The notes below the pieces were generated by a model. It did no database searches. It was given only the letters and a program-made list of their open reading frames with translations, and was not told the origin of the DNA. 64,000 nt of DNA, from NCBI RefSeq assembly GCF_001696455.1, contig NZ_MAUJ01000005.1, forward strand, positions 186,001-250,000, written 5' to 3'. The DNA is from Pseudoalteromonas luteoviolacea. Its GTDB lineage: Bacteria; Pseudomonadota; Gammaproteobacteria; Enterobacterales; Alteromonadaceae. Positions 8,308 through 18,290 of this stretch are shown one piece after another (position 1 is the stretch's first letter; each line of letters opens with the position of its first letter). The position numbers and the translations under genes were made by a program.

Positions 8308-9528
8308 TTAATCAACATTTTCTAAGCCAAATGCACCATGAAGTGCCCTTACAGCTAGCTCAAGATAGCGTTCTTCTACCAAAACTGAAATTTTTATTTC
8401 AGAAGTGGAAACTAAAAGCGCCTGAATATTCTCAGCAGCCAATGCCTGAAAAAACACGCCAGCGGTGCCCGAGTGAGATTTCATCCCAACACCCACTGCT
8501 GATATTTTTGCAACCTGCGCATTGCTCTCTATCTGAGTTGCCTGTAAATCATCACAATTTGTAGTCAGTACATCTAAAGCTTGTGAATATTCACTGCTGT
8601 GCACAGTTAAAGCATAGTCTATTTTACTCGCTTGATGGTTAATTTGGCTGATCATGTCAATTTCAATGTCATATTCAGCAAGTAACGTTAGGATTTTTGC
8701 CAAAGAAGAAGGCTTCTCAGGGACTTGACGAATAATGAGTAAAGATTCATCTTTCTGATAAGCAATACCTGACACAGTTTTACAGGTCACTTCCGGCTCC
8801 TCATAGCTTATTAATGTTCCAGAATCTGGGTTAAATGTGGATAATACACGCAACGGCATATTATAACGGCCTGCGGCCTCTACCGCACGGATCTGTAGTA
8901 CTTTTGCACCTAGGCTAGCCAGTTCCAACATTTCTTCAAACGTCACTTGCGACATACGGCGAGCGCGGGGCTCGACACGGGGATCTGTGGTGTAAACACC
9001 GTCCACATCCGTATAAATTTGGCATTCATCGGCTGCTATCGCCGCTGCGATTTCAACCGCAGAGGTATCTGTTCCACCTCGACCTAACGTGGTTAAGTTC
9101 CCTTCAGAGTCTCGCCCTTGAAAGCCAGCAATTATCGCAATGCGGTTATGTTCAAGCTCTTGTTGAAGGCGCTCAACATCAATATTTTCGATGCGTGCCT
9201 TACCAAACATATTATCAGTTCGAATAGCGATTTGATCAGCCAACAAACTCACCGCAGAGTGACCGCGTTTGATAATCGCCATGGCAAGCAATGCGATGGA
9301 TACTTGTTCACCCGTCGTTAAAAGTACATCAAGCTCTCGGGCACTGGGTCTATCATCTATTTGTTTCGCCAGCGAAACCAGTCGATTAGTCTCACCGGAC
9401 ATCGCTGACAGCACGACCACCACTTGGTGGCCTTGCTGCTTGGAGCGAATAACTAGATCAGCAACATCTTCTATCCGCTCAATAGAGCCGACAGAAGTGC
9501 CGCCAAATTTCTTAACGATTAAAGCCAC
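8308..9528 (-). CDS. lysC: Aspartate kinase (lysine-sensitive type)
   Basis: A 406-aa aspartokinase making aspartyl phosphate for Lys, Met, Thr and diaminopimelate synthesis. The N-terminal kinase domain (about 1-240) starts IVKKFGGTSVG and contains TLGRGGTDTSA. Two C-terminal ACT domains (about 265-400) include the EIDMISQ and GVGMKSHSG segments expected for feedback regulation. Length fits the single-function Pseudomonas/Vibrio type rather than an AK-HSD fusion. The start is a GTG that follows the alaS stop by 3 bases, suggesting translational coupling. Confidence 0.95.
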   Translation of the reverse strand: MALIVKKFGGTSVGSIERIEDVADLVIRSKQQGHQVVVVLSAMSGETNRLVSLAKQIDDRPSARELDVLLTTGEQVSIALLAMAIIKRGHSAVSLLADQIAIRTDNMFGKARIENIDVERLQQELEHNRIAIIAGFQGRDSEGNLTTLGRGGTDTSAVEIAAAIAADECQIYTDVDGVYTTDPRVEPRARRMSQVTFEEMLELASLGAKVLQIRAVEAAGRYNMPLRVLSTFNPDSGTLISYEEPEVTCKTVSGIAYQKDESLLIIRQVPEKPSSLAKILTLLAEYDIEIDMISQINHQASKIDYALTVHSSEYSQALDVLTTNCDDLQATQIESNAQVAKISAVGVGMKSHSGTAGVFFQALAAENIQALLVSTSEIKISVLVEERYLELAVRALHGAFGLENVD

Positions 9529-9531
9529 TGT

Positions 9532-12135
9532 TTATTGCGTTTTCTCAGTCAACCAAGCTGGAACACTTTCTAAGGCTGCATTCAGGTTTTCTGGTTGAGA
9601 GCCACCAGCTTGCGCCATATCAGGGCGACCGCCACCTTTACCACCGACTTGTGCAGCCATGTGATTAACCAATTCACCGGCTTTTACAGAGCCCGTTAAA
9701 TCTTTAGTGACACCTGCAATTAAACTGACTTTGTCGCCATTTGCCACACCTAATGCAATAACGCCAGAGCCCATTTTATTTTTAAGGTCATCAACCATAC
9801 CACGTAAAGCTTTAGATTCAGTCCCGGCAACATTTGCGACAAGCAGTTTAATCCCATTAACTTCAATTGCAGATTCAAGTAACGATGATCCTGCCGCCGC
9901 AGCAAGTTTGTCATTTAATTGCGTAACTTGCTTTTCTAGACCTTTGGCTTTTTCAAGTAACGCAGCGACTTTTTCCAATGCACTCGCACTGTCGCCCTTT
10001 ACTAGGGCAGCGATATCAGATAACGCCTTTTCTTGTTGCGCAACATACTGCACGGCGTCTTCACCTGTGACAGCCTCGATACGACGAACACCAGCAGCAA
10101 TACCACCTTCAGAAACAATTTTTAAGAAGCCAATGTCGCCTGCACGCTTCACGTGAGTACCACCACATAGCTCGATTGAGTAATCGCCAATCGAGACAAC
10201 GCGAACTTCATCGTCATACTTTTCGCCAAACAGGGCCATTGCGCCTTTTGCTTTCGCTTCATCAATGTCCATTAACTGTGTTTCAAGTGCAAAGTTTGCT
10301 CGAATTTCAGCATTTACCGCAGCTTCGATTTGGCCTAACTCTTCTTTCGTCACACCCTCAAAGTGAGAGAAATCGAAACGAAGACGGTCTGGCATAACCA
10401 AAGAGCCTTTTTGTGCCACATGCTCACCTAGAATTTGACGTAGTGCTTCATGCAAAATATGCGTAGCTGTGTGGTTTTTCTTAATGCGCTCGCGACGTTG
10501 GTCATCAATTTGCGCGTCTACCTTGTCATTAATACCAATTCGACCCGTCACATAGCCATGATGTGCAAATGCATTACCAAGTTTTTGTGTATCAGTAACA
10601 ACAAATTCACCGCCAGTAACTACGAGAGTCCCCGTGTCACCAACTTGACCGCCCGATTCAGCATAAAATGGGGTGCGATCCAGAACAACAATACCTTTCT
10701 GTTGATCTGTCAACTCCGAGACACTCTCTCCTTCAGAGAATAACTCTACCACGGTTCCACTGTACTGAGTGGCATCGTAGCCTTTGAAGTCAGTAACTTT
10801 TTCTGACTTCAACTGTTCATTATAGTCCGCACCAAACTTACCCGCTTGTTGTGCCTGTTTACGCTGTGCTTCCATCGCATCTTGAAAGCCTCTCTCATCG
10901 ATTGTCATGAAGCGTTCACGTGCAACATCAGCCGTTAAATCTGCAGGGAAGCCATATGTGTCATAAAGCTTAAATACCAGATCACCCGGGATCACATCAC
11001 CTTCCAAGCCAGCCAGGTTTTCTTCTAGAATCGCCAAACCACGGTCTAGCGTTTTACCAAACTGTTCTTCTTCGATGCGAAGTACTTTTTCAATGATCGC
11101 CTGCTGCTTAACAAGTTCAGGGTATGCCTCTCCCATTTGCTCAGCCAGCGCTGCAACCAATTTATAGAAAAATGCGCCTTGTGCGCCAAGCTTATTACCA
11201 TGTCTAACTGCACGACGGATAATACGGCGAAGAACATAACCACGCCCTTCATTTGAAGGCATGACACCATCAGCAATTAAAAACGCACATGAACGGATAT
11301 GGTCTGCCACTACGCGCAGTGACTTATCTTCTAAATCTTGCGCATTCGTCACGGCAGCTGTTGCTTTGATAAGCGCTTGGAATAAATCGATTTCGTAGTT
11401 AGAGTGAACGCCCTGCATAATTGCAGAGATACGCTCAAGGCCCATACCCGTATCAACCGATTGATTTGGTAATGGTTCCATCGTGCCATCAGCATGACGG
11501 TTGTATTGCATGAAGACGAGGTTCCAAATCTCAATAAAGCGGTCACCGTCTTCTTCAGGACTTCCTGGAGGACCGCCCCAGATATGTTCACCATGATCGT
11601 AAAAAATCTCTGAACATGGGCCACATGGCCCAGTGTCGCCCATTGACCAAAAGTTGTCAGACGTATCGATACGAATGATACGATCAGCGGGTACACCCAC
11701 TTGGTTCGCCCAAATATCGTAGGCTTCTTCATCGGTGTGATAAACCGTCACCAATAACTTTTCTTTTGGCAGATTTACAACGTCTGTTAGGAATGCCCAA
11801 GCAAACTTGATGGCATCTTGTTTAAAGTAGTCGCCAAAACTAAAGTTACCAAGCATTTCAAAAAAAGTGTGGTGTCTTGCAGTATAACCAACGTTTTCTA
11901 AATCATTGTGTTTACCGCCAGCTCGCACACAGCGCTGCGAACTTGCCGCTCGGTTATAAGGACGTTTCTCAGCCCCTAAAAATACGTCTTTAAACTGCAC
12001 CATGCCGGCGTTGGTAAATAGTAACGTGGCATCATTGCCAGGGATCAAAGAACTTGATGGCACCACTTGGTGGTGTTGCTTTGCAAAGAAGTCTAAAAAA
12101 CTTTGCCTTATCTGTGCGGTAGTCATTTGCTGCAT
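9532..12135 (-). CDS. alaS: Alanyl-tRNA synthetase
   Basis: A class II synthetase of about 867 aa (E. coli 876). The aminoacylation core starts IRQSFLDFF and includes [17 protein letters not shown] and the motif-3-like GMGLERI. The editing domain has [13 protein letters not shown] and the Zn-binding partner [15 protein letters not shown]-terminal oligomerisation domain ends [12 protein letters not shown]. Three in-frame starts are possible (GTG 12147, ATG 12135, ATG 12126). I chose 12135 because a GGTGA element lies 8 bases upstream. It follows recX and precedes lysC. Confidence 0.97.
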   Translation of the reverse strand: MQQMTTAQIRQSFLDFFAKQHHQVVPSSSLIPGNDATLLFTNAGMVQFKDVFLGAEKRPYNRAASSQRCVRAGGKHNDLENVGYTARHHTFFEMLGNFSFGDYFKQDAIKFAWAFLTDVVNLPKEKLLVTVYHTDEEAYDIWANQVGVPADRIIRIDTSDNFWSMGDTGPCGPCSEIFYDHGEHIWGGPPGSPEEDGDRFIEIWNLVFMQYNRHADGTMEPLPNQSVDTGMGLERISAIMQGVHSNYEIDLFQALIKATAAVTNAQDLEDKSLRVVADHIRSCAFLIADGVMPSNEGRGYVLRRIIRRAVRHGNKLGAQGAFFYKLVAALAEQMGEAYPELVKQQAIIEKVLRIEEEQFGKTLDRGLAILEENLAGLEGDVIPGDLVFKLYDTYGFPADLTADVARERFMTIDERGFQDAMEAQRKQAQQAGKFGADYNEQLKSEKVTDFKGYDATQYSGTVVELFSEGESVSELTDQQKGIVVLDRTPFYAESGGQVGDTGTLVVTGGEFVVTDTQKLGNAFAHHGYVTGRIGINDKVDAQIDDQRRERIKKNHTATHILHEALRQILGEHVAQKGSLVMPDRLRFDFSHFEGVTKEELGQIEAAVNAEIRANFALETQLMDIDEAKAKGAMALFGEKYDDEVRVVSIGDYSIELCGGTHVKRAGDIGFLKIVSEGGIAAGVRRIEAVTGEDAVQYVAQQEKALSDIAALVKGDSASALEKVAALLEKAKGLEKQVTQLNDKLAAAAGSSLLESAIEVNGIKLLVANVAGTESKALRGMVDDLKNKMGSGVIALGVANGDKVSLIAGVTKDLTGSVKAGELVNHMAAQVGGKGGGRPDMAQAGGSQPENLNAALESVPAWLTEKTQ

Positions 12136-12193
12136 GTGATCATTCACCCTTTATTGCTGCTTTGTGCCTCAGACGGTTAACGTGTTATGAAAA

Positions 12194-12655
12194 CTAGTTT
12201 TCATTTTGCGCCTGAATAGCAAAATCTATTTGGTCATAGCTAAATCCACGGTACATCATATACCTGACACGCTTTGACTTTTCTTGATAATCTAATTTGT
12301 TATTTGCGCAGCCGTATTTCTTTTCATACGTTTGCTGCGCGATGTCGTACCAATCAACTTCTTTCTCTTCAATTAACTGAAGCAGATATGTACGTTCAAC
12401 GCCTTTTTTAGTGGCTTCCATTAAAATGCGTTTTTCACCTAGTCCTTTTGCGAGCTGGCGATTTAAAAAGCTTTCGCAATGGCGAGCATCATCGACATAT
12501 CCAAGTTCGCTCAACCATTCGATCAGCTCATCCGCATACTCAATACTGGCACCTTTAAGCAAGAGCTTGTCGCTCAGCATTTTACGAGAATATTCCTGCC
12601 TAGATAACAGCCAAATAGCGTAGTTTTTAAGTTTCTGCTTTTCTTTGTCTTCCAT
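12194..12655 (-). CDS. recX: RecX, modulator of RecA
   Basis: A 153-aa helical protein with the three-repeat RecX layout. Recognisable segments are LLSRQEYSRKMLSDKLLLKG, YVDDARHCESFLNRQLAKGLG and RVRYMMYRGFSYDQIDFAI. RecX inhibits RecA filament extension. In most gammaproteobacteria recA lies directly upstream; here the upstream gene is a membrane protein, and recA is not in the window. The ATG overlaps the stop of the upstream gene (TAATG), so the two are translationally coupled. Confidence 0.9.
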   Translation of the reverse strand: MEDKEKQKLKNYAIWLLSRQEYSRKMLSDKLLLKGASIEYADELIEWLSELGYVDDARHCESFLNRQLAKGLGEKRILMEATKKGVERTYLLQLIEEKEVDWYDIAQQTYEKKYGCANNKLDYQEKSKRVRYMMYRGFSYDQIDFAIQAQNEN

Positions 12656-13482
12656 TAAGCGTCAAACCGACCAGTTTGCCCTACTTGCTCTTGCTCAGTT
12701 TTATGCTCGCCTTCACCAGAATTCTCGTCATCATTTCCTTGCGATGGTTCTTGTGTTGCAAAGATGGCCTGAAAAGATATGAAAAAGCCGATGTATACGA
12801 TAGGCATAATGAAAATTAAAGGAATGAGAGACAAGGGCGCAGACGCAATAAACATCAGTGCAACAATACCACCGAATACGCTTAAAGGCGCCATGTTGTA
12901 ATAAAACACCTTTAAGGACTGCTTCATCGCGGCCAAAATATTTGCTTGTTTTTTAAAGTATACAAGTGGCAGTGCGTAAGCGAAGGCCATCATAGCTAAG
13001 CTCTGTAAAACAATAAAAAGAGCAATATCTGAAAAGCTGATCGCCGCAGCTATTTCAGACATGACAGCATTCATGTCTTGTTCTGAGCTATGGTTCTGAA
13101 GTGCAGCTGTGACGGGTTCGAACAATAAAGTCATTGCCACCCCCAATAGCATTGCAACACCTAATTGATATAGGCCTAATCGAAACAGATTTAGGCGACG
13201 CCCTTTCGCTGAAAATGGCTGCAAGATGTCAGCAAGCATAATTGTCTTACCTGACTGCAAATTGACAACCGCATTGTAGAACCCGACGGTTAAAAATGGT
13301 CCAGAAAGTGCGCAAAGCACCTGTACTATGGGGTTAGGTAAAACAAAAGGAAACAACCCAACTACGACAAGAAAAATATACATCATCATAAAAGTCATAG
13401 GCTGAGTTTTAAAAATAACCCAACCGGCTTTTAGCCAATTGACACCAAATCCGGCTTTAAATGTTCTAAATTCTGCAGACAT
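12655..13482 (-). CDS. Multi-span membrane protein, BPSS1780-like
   Basis: 275 aa with about six hydrophobic segments. An N-terminal motif, GVNWLKAGWVIFKTQPMTF, resembles the opening of BPSS1780-family membrane proteins, whose members span the membrane several times and have no assigned biochemical function. The C-terminus after residue about 250 is polar and rich in Glu/Gln. It is coupled to recX by a TAATG overlap. Family name is by resemblance only. Confidence 0.6.
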   Translation of the reverse strand: MSAEFRTFKAGFGVNWLKAGWVIFKTQPMTFMMMYIFLVVVGLFPFVLPNPIVQVLCALSGPFLTVGFYNAVVNLQSGKTIMLADILQPFSAKGRRLNLFRLGLYQLGVAMLLGVAMTLLFEPVTAALQNHSSEQDMNAVMSEIAAAISFSDIALFIVLQSLAMMAFAYALPLVYFKKQANILAAMKQSLKVFYYNMAPLSVFGGIVALMFIASAPLSLIPLIFIMPIVYIGFFISFQAIFATQEPSQGNDDENSGEGEHKTEQEQVGQTGRFDA

Positions 13483-13623
13483 AAATGATTAACTTAGTTA
13501 TAGATCGCATTGATTATACTGTTTCAGTGAAGCACATGAAAGGACGTTTGTAGGGCATAAGCTCTCGAAATGACTTTAATTCGGAAAATCCCTAAAAAAT
13601 GAACGTAACACCGTTCATAGATT

Positions 13624-13652
13624 GCTTTGTTTGGAAGCTGACCAAACAAAGC
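13624..13652. terminator. 11-bp hairpin between ribA and the membrane protein gene
   Basis: The perfect arms GCTTTGTTTGG and CCAAACAAAGC have a 7-base loop. It lies 11 bases after the ribA stop on the minus strand. There is no T-run on either side, so it may be a weak terminator or an mRNA-stabilising end rather than a standard intrinsic terminator. Confidence 0.45.
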
Positions 13653-13662
13653 AACTCTAACA

Positions 13663-14295
13663 CTATTCTGATTTTGGTTTATTTATTTTTTCTATGTCTA
13701 GCATGTGAGACCCATGCTCAACTTTTGTCGCTAAATAATTGCGATTACCCGACTCCCCTGCTTTCACATGCGCCTGAGTTCCAACAACACTTTCAACACG
13801 AATACCTGCATTACGCAGAGCGTTTAGTTTACGCGGGTTGTTTGTCATAAGTTTTACATGATCTAAGCCAAGCGCTTTTAACATCAGAACTGCATCTGAA
13901 AAGTTTCGAAGGTCATCTTCAAAGCCCAGATGATTATTCGCCTCATAAGTATTCATGCCTTGGGATTGGAGAACATAGGCATCTATTTTATTATAAAGCC
14001 CAATACCTCGCCCCTCTTGACGCAGATATAATAACACTCCGCCATGTTGGTGCATTTCTTCTATACATTCATTTAGCTGCTCACCACAATCACATCTTGA
14101 AGAGTGAAACACATCGCCCGTCAAGCACTCAGAGTGCATTCGTATTAAAGGTATTTCTTGCTTTTTATCAGCGCCATTAAATACTAACGCAACATGCTCT
14201 TCGCCGTCTTTAAGCCCTTCAAAAGACACGATTTCTGCAGGAATATGACTACGCTGCCCTACATTCAGCTCAACTCTTGCTCTAACTTCAGCCAC
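13663..14295 (-). CDS. ribA: GTP cyclohydrolase II
   Basis: A 210-aa enzyme of the first step of riboflavin synthesis, opening GTP to a diaminopyrimidine. Zn ligands are in [20 protein letters not shown] (Cys at about 54, 65 and 67). The catalytic segment [10 protein letters not shown] and the later [10 protein letters not shown] are both present. Length matches E. coli RibA (196 aa) with a slightly longer C-terminus. It appears to be a single-gene unit. Confidence 0.97.
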   Translation of the reverse strand: MAEVRARVELNVGQRSHIPAEIVSFEGLKDGEEHVALVFNGADKKQEIPLIRMHSECLTGDVFHSSRCDCGEQLNECIEEMHQHGGVLLYLRQEGRGIGLYNKIDAYVLQSQGMNTYEANNHLGFEDDLRNFSDAVLMLKALGLDHVKLMTNNPRKLNALRNAGIRVESVVGTQAHVKAGESGNRNYLATKVEHGSHMLDIEKINKPKSE

Positions 14296-14415
14296 GACTT
14301 GAAAATACCCAGATTGAAAAATGTGATAGTATCACAAATAATTGTATATCTCTTTATATGGTGTCAGTTCGCCTCATTTACAAGTCATTTTATACAAAAC
14401 TGGTAAATGTAGATA

Positions 14416-15687
14416 ATGGCACTAACCTTTACAAACAAGACGAGGTTTATTTTATCTTATTGGATATTGATGCGCCTACTATTTCTCTTACTATTGTGTA
14501 TATCCCTTGAAGGGGCTTGTGAAGAGCTCAAATTTGATGGTTTCGCCACCCTTGGCATAACACTTACGGACTCTGAAAATGCCGGGATCCGTCATCATAT
14601 CACCCAGCCCAATGCAACTTATAAAGACGAAGTTGGGTTTAGTACCTCATCTATAGGGTTTCAAGTAGAGTGGCAAGCAACACCCAAGCTTCAATTTGTA
14701 GGTCAGGCACTTATTAAAGATCAAGAAGAGCAAAACATTGATAACGCCATACAAATGGCGTTTTTACGCTATTCACCATCCGCAAATTGGCAAATGCGGG
14801 CAGGAAGAACTGGGCTCGATTTATTCATGATGACAGAGCACCGAGACATTGGCTATACCTATACGTTCGACCACCCACCCACAGAGTTTTATGCCATCGT
14901 GCCACATCAAAATATCGATGGCGCAGACATCAAATATACCTACGCTCAAGAGCATGGCCTGTTCAGTGCAAAGCTGTTTGCGGGCCGTTCTACTGCGCCT
15001 ATTGTCAGTGACGAGCGCTTTTTTTGGGATGTTGAAATTAAGTCTCTTTATGGTGTCGTGCTGCAATGGGAGTCTTTCGATTGGACGTTTAGAGCCAATC
15101 ACACAATTACCAAAGCAGGAAACGAAAATGAACAACAGTTGCAATTACAAGCAGCATTGTCACAAGTGCCCGATGAAGTTTGGCCCAATAAAGCCAATTT
15201 GCTTGACTCCCTAAATATCATTGGCAAACGCTTTGACTACTCTGCAATCGGTGTAAGGTATGACAACAATCATTGGTTTTTTCAAAGTGAAGCCTCCTAT
15301 ATAGATTCAAACTCACAAGTACTTAACGAGCTTACGGCAGGCTATATTGGTGTAGGACGCTATTATAATAACCATACAATAATGGCAACATTTGCATCCG
15401 CTAAATCAAATAATAAAACGCCACAAAGGCCGCTTGTTTCGACCCCTCAACTCGATTTATTGTACAACACGCTAATAAGGCACACTAATTTCTACTTAAT
15501 AGATCAAAATACATTATCTATTACACTACGCTCTGAATTATCAGAGTCACTTGCAGTGAAAATACAGCTTGAGCACACCAGTACAGCGAGCTTACCTTCA
15601 GCGTTCTACCTACATCGAGATTTAACTGACTCAAATCTCGATACAGACTTCAATACACTAGGCATCAGCCTAAATTGGGTGTTCTGA
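14416..15687 (+). CDS. Outer-membrane beta-barrel protein of a signalling operon, porin-like
   Basis: 423 aa with an N-terminal signal region (hydrophobic LLFLLLLCISLEGACEE) and alternating aromatic/polar strands throughout. The last residues are GISLNWVF, with the C-terminal Phe typical of outer-membrane barrels. The segment QMRAGRTGLDLFM resembles small porin or carbohydrate-channel families. An alternative in-frame start, ATG 14467 (MRLLFLLLL), would give a more normal signal peptide. It overlaps the next gene (ATGA), and the third gene is a membrane diguanylate cyclase, so it is probably part of an envelope-spanning sensory unit rather than a general porin. This function is inferred from context. 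Confidence 0.65.
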   Translation: MALTFTNKTRFILSYWILMRLLFLLLLCISLEGACEELKFDGFATLGITLTDSENAGIRHHITQPNATYKDEVGFSTSSIGFQVEWQATPKLQFVGQALIKDQEEQNIDNAIQMAFLRYSPSANWQMRAGRTGLDLFMMTEHRDIGYTYTFDHPPTEFYAIVPHQNIDGADIKYTYAQEHGLFSAKLFAGRSTAPIVSDERFFWDVEIKSLYGVVLQWESFDWTFRANHTITKAGNENEQQLQLQAALSQVPDEVWPNKANLLDSLNIIGKRFDYSAIGVRYDNNHWFFQSEASYIDSNSQVLNELTAGYIGVGRYYNNHTIMATFASAKSNNKTPQRPLVSTPQLDLLYNTLIRHTNFYLIDQNTLSITLRSELSESLAVKIQLEHTSTASLPSAFYLHRDLTDSNLDTDFNTLGISLNWVF

Positions 15688-16121
15688 TGAAAGCCTGTAT
15701 CGTATCGCTGTGCTTTTTGCTTTTTGTGAGCACGAGAATCGAAGCCTCTGAGCCACAAGATATTGTTATTGTGGTTAACAAGAACAACCCCATTGAACAA
15801 GTCACCCATAGACAACTAATAGACATGTACATGGGTAAATACTTGGCGTTTCCAAACGGCCACATGGCCATCACGCTCGATTACCGTAAAGAGCACCCCC
15901 TTCGTAGCGCATTTTTCAAAGCGCTAACCGGGAGAAATATTTCTCAGATCAATGCCTATTGGTCGCGAGTAAAATTTAGTGGTAAAGCTTCTCCGCCCCA
16001 AGCATATCCGTCAACAGAAGCTATAATTGATAAAGTTATCACAACACCGAGTGCAATTGCTTACTTACCCGCAAGCGCAGTAACGGATGAGCTAAAAGTA
16101 GTGTATCGTTTTGTTCAGTAG
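15687..16121 (+). CDS. Small periplasmic substrate-binding-like protein (PstS-like half domain)
   Basis: 144 aa, starting MKACIVSLCFLLFVSTRIEA, a signal peptide likely cut after IEA. The mature part resembles one lobe of phosphate-type binding proteins: IVIVVNKNNPIEQVTHRQL, then a conserved Tyr-Met-Gly segment (IDMYMGKYLAF), and a late AIAYLPASAV. Compared with full binding proteins (about 250-350 aa) it is very short. The start was moved from 15675 to the ATG overlapping the upstream stop (ATGA). It also overlaps the next gene by 11 bases. It may act as a ligand-sensing adaptor for the diguanylate cyclase. Confidence 0.7.
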   Translation: MKACIVSLCFLLFVSTRIEASEPQDIVIVVNKNNPIEQVTHRQLIDMYMGKYLAFPNGHMAITLDYRKEHPLRSAFFKALTGRNISQINAYWSRVKFSGKASPPQAYPSTEAIIDKVITTPSAIAYLPASAVTDELKVVYRFVQ

Positions 16122-17670
16122 ACACAGTTTAATTTTCAGGTTGATGGTTTTACTAAGCCTATCAACATTCGCATTTTCCGTAGTATACGCAAAAATATAC
16201 TACCATCATGTGTTTGATACCGAACTCAAACGCTTGGAAAGCACTGTGCGGCAAATAAGCCAAACTGTTTCTTCTACAGCGTCGATTGCCGCTTACTTGG
16301 AAGACAAAGACCTCGCCAATGAGGTAGTAAACGGTTTAGTGAGCAATGACATTATTCTCTCTGCGGCACTGATGAACAAGCAGACTGTGCTCGCCAAAAG
16401 CATCCTTTATAAGGATAAAGGAGCTTTGCCATTTTATTTACCTAACCCATTTATTTTGCATGAAAATATCGGGATTATCTATGTTGTTCCCAATACCCTG
16501 TACATAGAACAAAATGCGCGAGATAGCGCCTTTTCCTCTGTACAAACATTGTTAGTCGTCGTATTGCCAATGCTTATTTTGTTTGCTGTTTTGGCATTTT
16601 TCTTAATATCCCGCCCGCTGGGTAACCTGAGTAAACAGCTCGCCAGTGTTTTACCAGGTAGCGCACAAAGAATATATATAGACCCGCTAAATGATCAAAA
16701 TGAAATAGGTAAAATTGGCAAAGATATCAATATAATGTTGGCCAATACAGAAACATTATTTGAGCAAGAACGCAGCCTAAGAGTCGAAGTTGAAAAACTG
16801 GAAAAGCGTTTTCGTCTAATGTTTGAACGCTCTTCCTCGCCTACTGTGCTTGTAAAAGAACAGGGTGAAGTTATTTTAGTTAACGATGCTGCTAAAGACC
16901 TTTTAGCTGGTATGGGGATCGACAGTGAAGAGCGCTTTCCAGAAAACCTGGGGCAGTTTTGTAAAACACCCGATATTCTCTACACTTTCACCGAAAACAG
17001 CATCAAGTTAAAACAGGTTGTGCAATCAGAATTTGAATTCACCAATCCTCTAACGCTCTCTTCAGTGTGGTTAAGCCTCATTATTCTCAATACCAAAAGT
17101 GATGGCCAGTGGTATTTCCAAGTTTTTTTAGCTGACATTACTGCCCGTAAAACCATGCTAAACCAGTTAAGTCATCGAGCTCAACGGGACAGTTTAACCA
17201 GTTTATATAACCGCTATGGTGCAGAGCTGTCGTTAATGGAGTGGATAGATTCAGAGACACCGTTTAGCCTGTTGCTCATTGATCTAGACAAATTTAAACC
17301 AGTCAATGATATTTATGGCCACAACGCAGGCGACGAAGTGCTGAAGCAAGTTGCGAAAAGGCTCGCACAGCTGGTGCCCAACACAGAGCTGGTCAGCCGC
17401 TGGGGCGGAGATGAGTTTGTCATTGCTGTCAAGGATGTAAACATTGTGAAAGTAAACCACCTAGCTCAACAAGTGCTTGACGAAATAAACACATTAATTG
17501 CCTATGAAAAAAATGGCCATCGAATTGAACTCAATATCAGCGCCAGTATCGGTATCGCTCACTACCCTATGCACGCTGACAGTTTGAAAGGTCTTGTTGA
17601 ATGCGCAGACGTTGCAATGTACTCCATCAAAAAGACCTCCAAGAATAACTTTACAATTTACTCCACTTAA
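16111..17670 (+). CDS. Membrane-bound diguanylate cyclase (periplasmic sensor, PAS, GGDEF)
   Basis: 519 aa. The TM1 helix (about 9-27) is followed by a periplasmic domain (about 28-147) resembling the CHASE8-type sensor of YfiN-like cyclases. TM2 (about 148-166), a HAMP-like linker and a PAS-like domain (about 230-345, FRLMFERSSSPTVL) come next. The C-terminal GGDEF domain (about 350-519) has an intact RWGGDEF (432-436), DLDKFKPVND and ASIGIAHYP. Five residues before GGDEF, where an inhibitory RxxD would lie, the sequence is PNTE, so the usual product-inhibition site is absent. No EAL domain is present. It is third in an overlapping three-gene operon and predicted to make cyclic di-GMP in response to an envelope signal. 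Confidence 0.88.
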   Translation: MFSRHSLIFRLMVLLSLSTFAFSVVYAKIYYHHVFDTELKRLESTVRQISQTVSSTASIAAYLEDKDLANEVVNGLVSNDIILSAALMNKQTVLAKSILYKDKGALPFYLPNPFILHENIGIIYVVPNTLYIEQNARDSAFSSVQTLLVVVLPMLILFAVLAFFLISRPLGNLSKQLASVLPGSAQRIYIDPLNDQNEIGKIGKDINIMLANTETLFEQERSLRVEVEKLEKRFRLMFERSSSPTVLVKEQGEVILVNDAAKDLLAGMGIDSEERFPENLGQFCKTPDILYTFTENSIKLKQVVQSEFEFTNPLTLSSVWLSLIILNTKSDGQWYFQVFLADITARKTMLNQLSHRAQRDSLTSLYNRYGAELSLMEWIDSETPFSLLLIDLDKFKPVNDIYGHNAGDEVLKQVAKRLAQLVPNTELVSRWGGDEFVIAVKDVNIVKVNHLAQQVLDEINTLIAYEKNGHRIELNISASIGIAHYPMHADSLKGLVECADVAMYSIKKTSKNNFTIYST

Positions 17671-18173
17671 AAAGCCTCTAGTATTCGCTCGTTGTACTTC
17701 TCAATATCCAAAGTTACTTGGTACTGTTGTGCCAAAGCATCCAGTTCTGCCTGCCAAATGGCTAAGTCCTCCAGTGTGATAGTATTATCGTCCAAAGTCC
17801 AAAGCAGGCGAGAACCCGAATAACTATACTGCATCGCAAGCATGGCGTTAATGTCCCCTTGCTGCGCTGCTTTTTTTAACTTTGGCATTTTCCTCGTGAT
17901 GCGATTTAGTGCTTGCTTTAACTCCCACACATAGACCACTTCAATCATAAAAGGGTGATGCCTTATACGCTTGAGTATCAGGAAGATACCTAAACAGGTA
18001 AGAATTACTCCCAGTAAGTTCCAATGAAAATGACTCCCATCTGCGTCTGGAAAGATTAGAATTAAAGATTGCGCTATGCCTAAACTGCCAGCGGTCAAAA
18101 CGGCGATACAAAGGCCAATGACCCAATTTAAATGTTTTCGATACCGTCTCTTGTCTATGTCTTGTAGCTGCAT
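17667..18173 (-). CDS. DUF3087 family membrane protein
   Basis: 168 aa starting MQLQDIDKRRYRKHLNWVIG. It has two hydrophobic segments (about 14-35 and 50-66) and a helical cytoplasmic C-terminus with LEDLAIWQAELDALAQQY. The resemblance is to the DUF3087 family of marine gammaproteobacteria, which has no assigned function. Its stop codon overlaps the stop of the convergent cyclase gene by two bases, so there is no room for a dedicated terminator between them. Confidence 0.65.
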   Translation of the reverse strand: MQLQDIDKRRYRKHLNWVIGLCIAVLTAGSLGIAQSLILIFPDADGSHFHWNLLGVILTCLGIFLILKRIRHHPFMIEVVYVWELKQALNRITRKMPKLKKAAQQGDINAMLAMQYSYSGSRLLWTLDDNTITLEDLAIWQAELDALAQQYQVTLDIEKYNERILEAF

Positions 18174-18240
18174 CTATCGCTTCCTAACTCAATATTGGTG
18201 GTTATTCTAATTGCATAAAAATAAAAATTAAAAAAAATCA

Positions 18241-18281
18241 CCCCTTTTTTTGACCTCGCGCGTTTTATCAGTAAAAAGGGG
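18241..18281 (+). promoter_or_regulatory. Inverted repeat covering the tonB ribosome-binding site
   Basis: CCCCTTTTT at 18241-18249 can pair with AAAAAGGGG at 18273-18281. The second arm contains the Shine-Dalgarno GGGGAG that lies 8 bases before the tonB ATG. If transcribed, the hairpin would hide the ribosome-binding site. A TTGACC at 18249-18254 could instead be a -35 box, in which case the 5' arm would not be in the mRNA. Confidence 0.4.
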
Positions 18282-18290
18282 AGATAAATT

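Noticed and set aside
14189..14410. A plus-strand ORF of 70 codons at the start of ribA
   Set aside because: It is mostly antisense to conserved ribA codons and has no ribosome-binding site.
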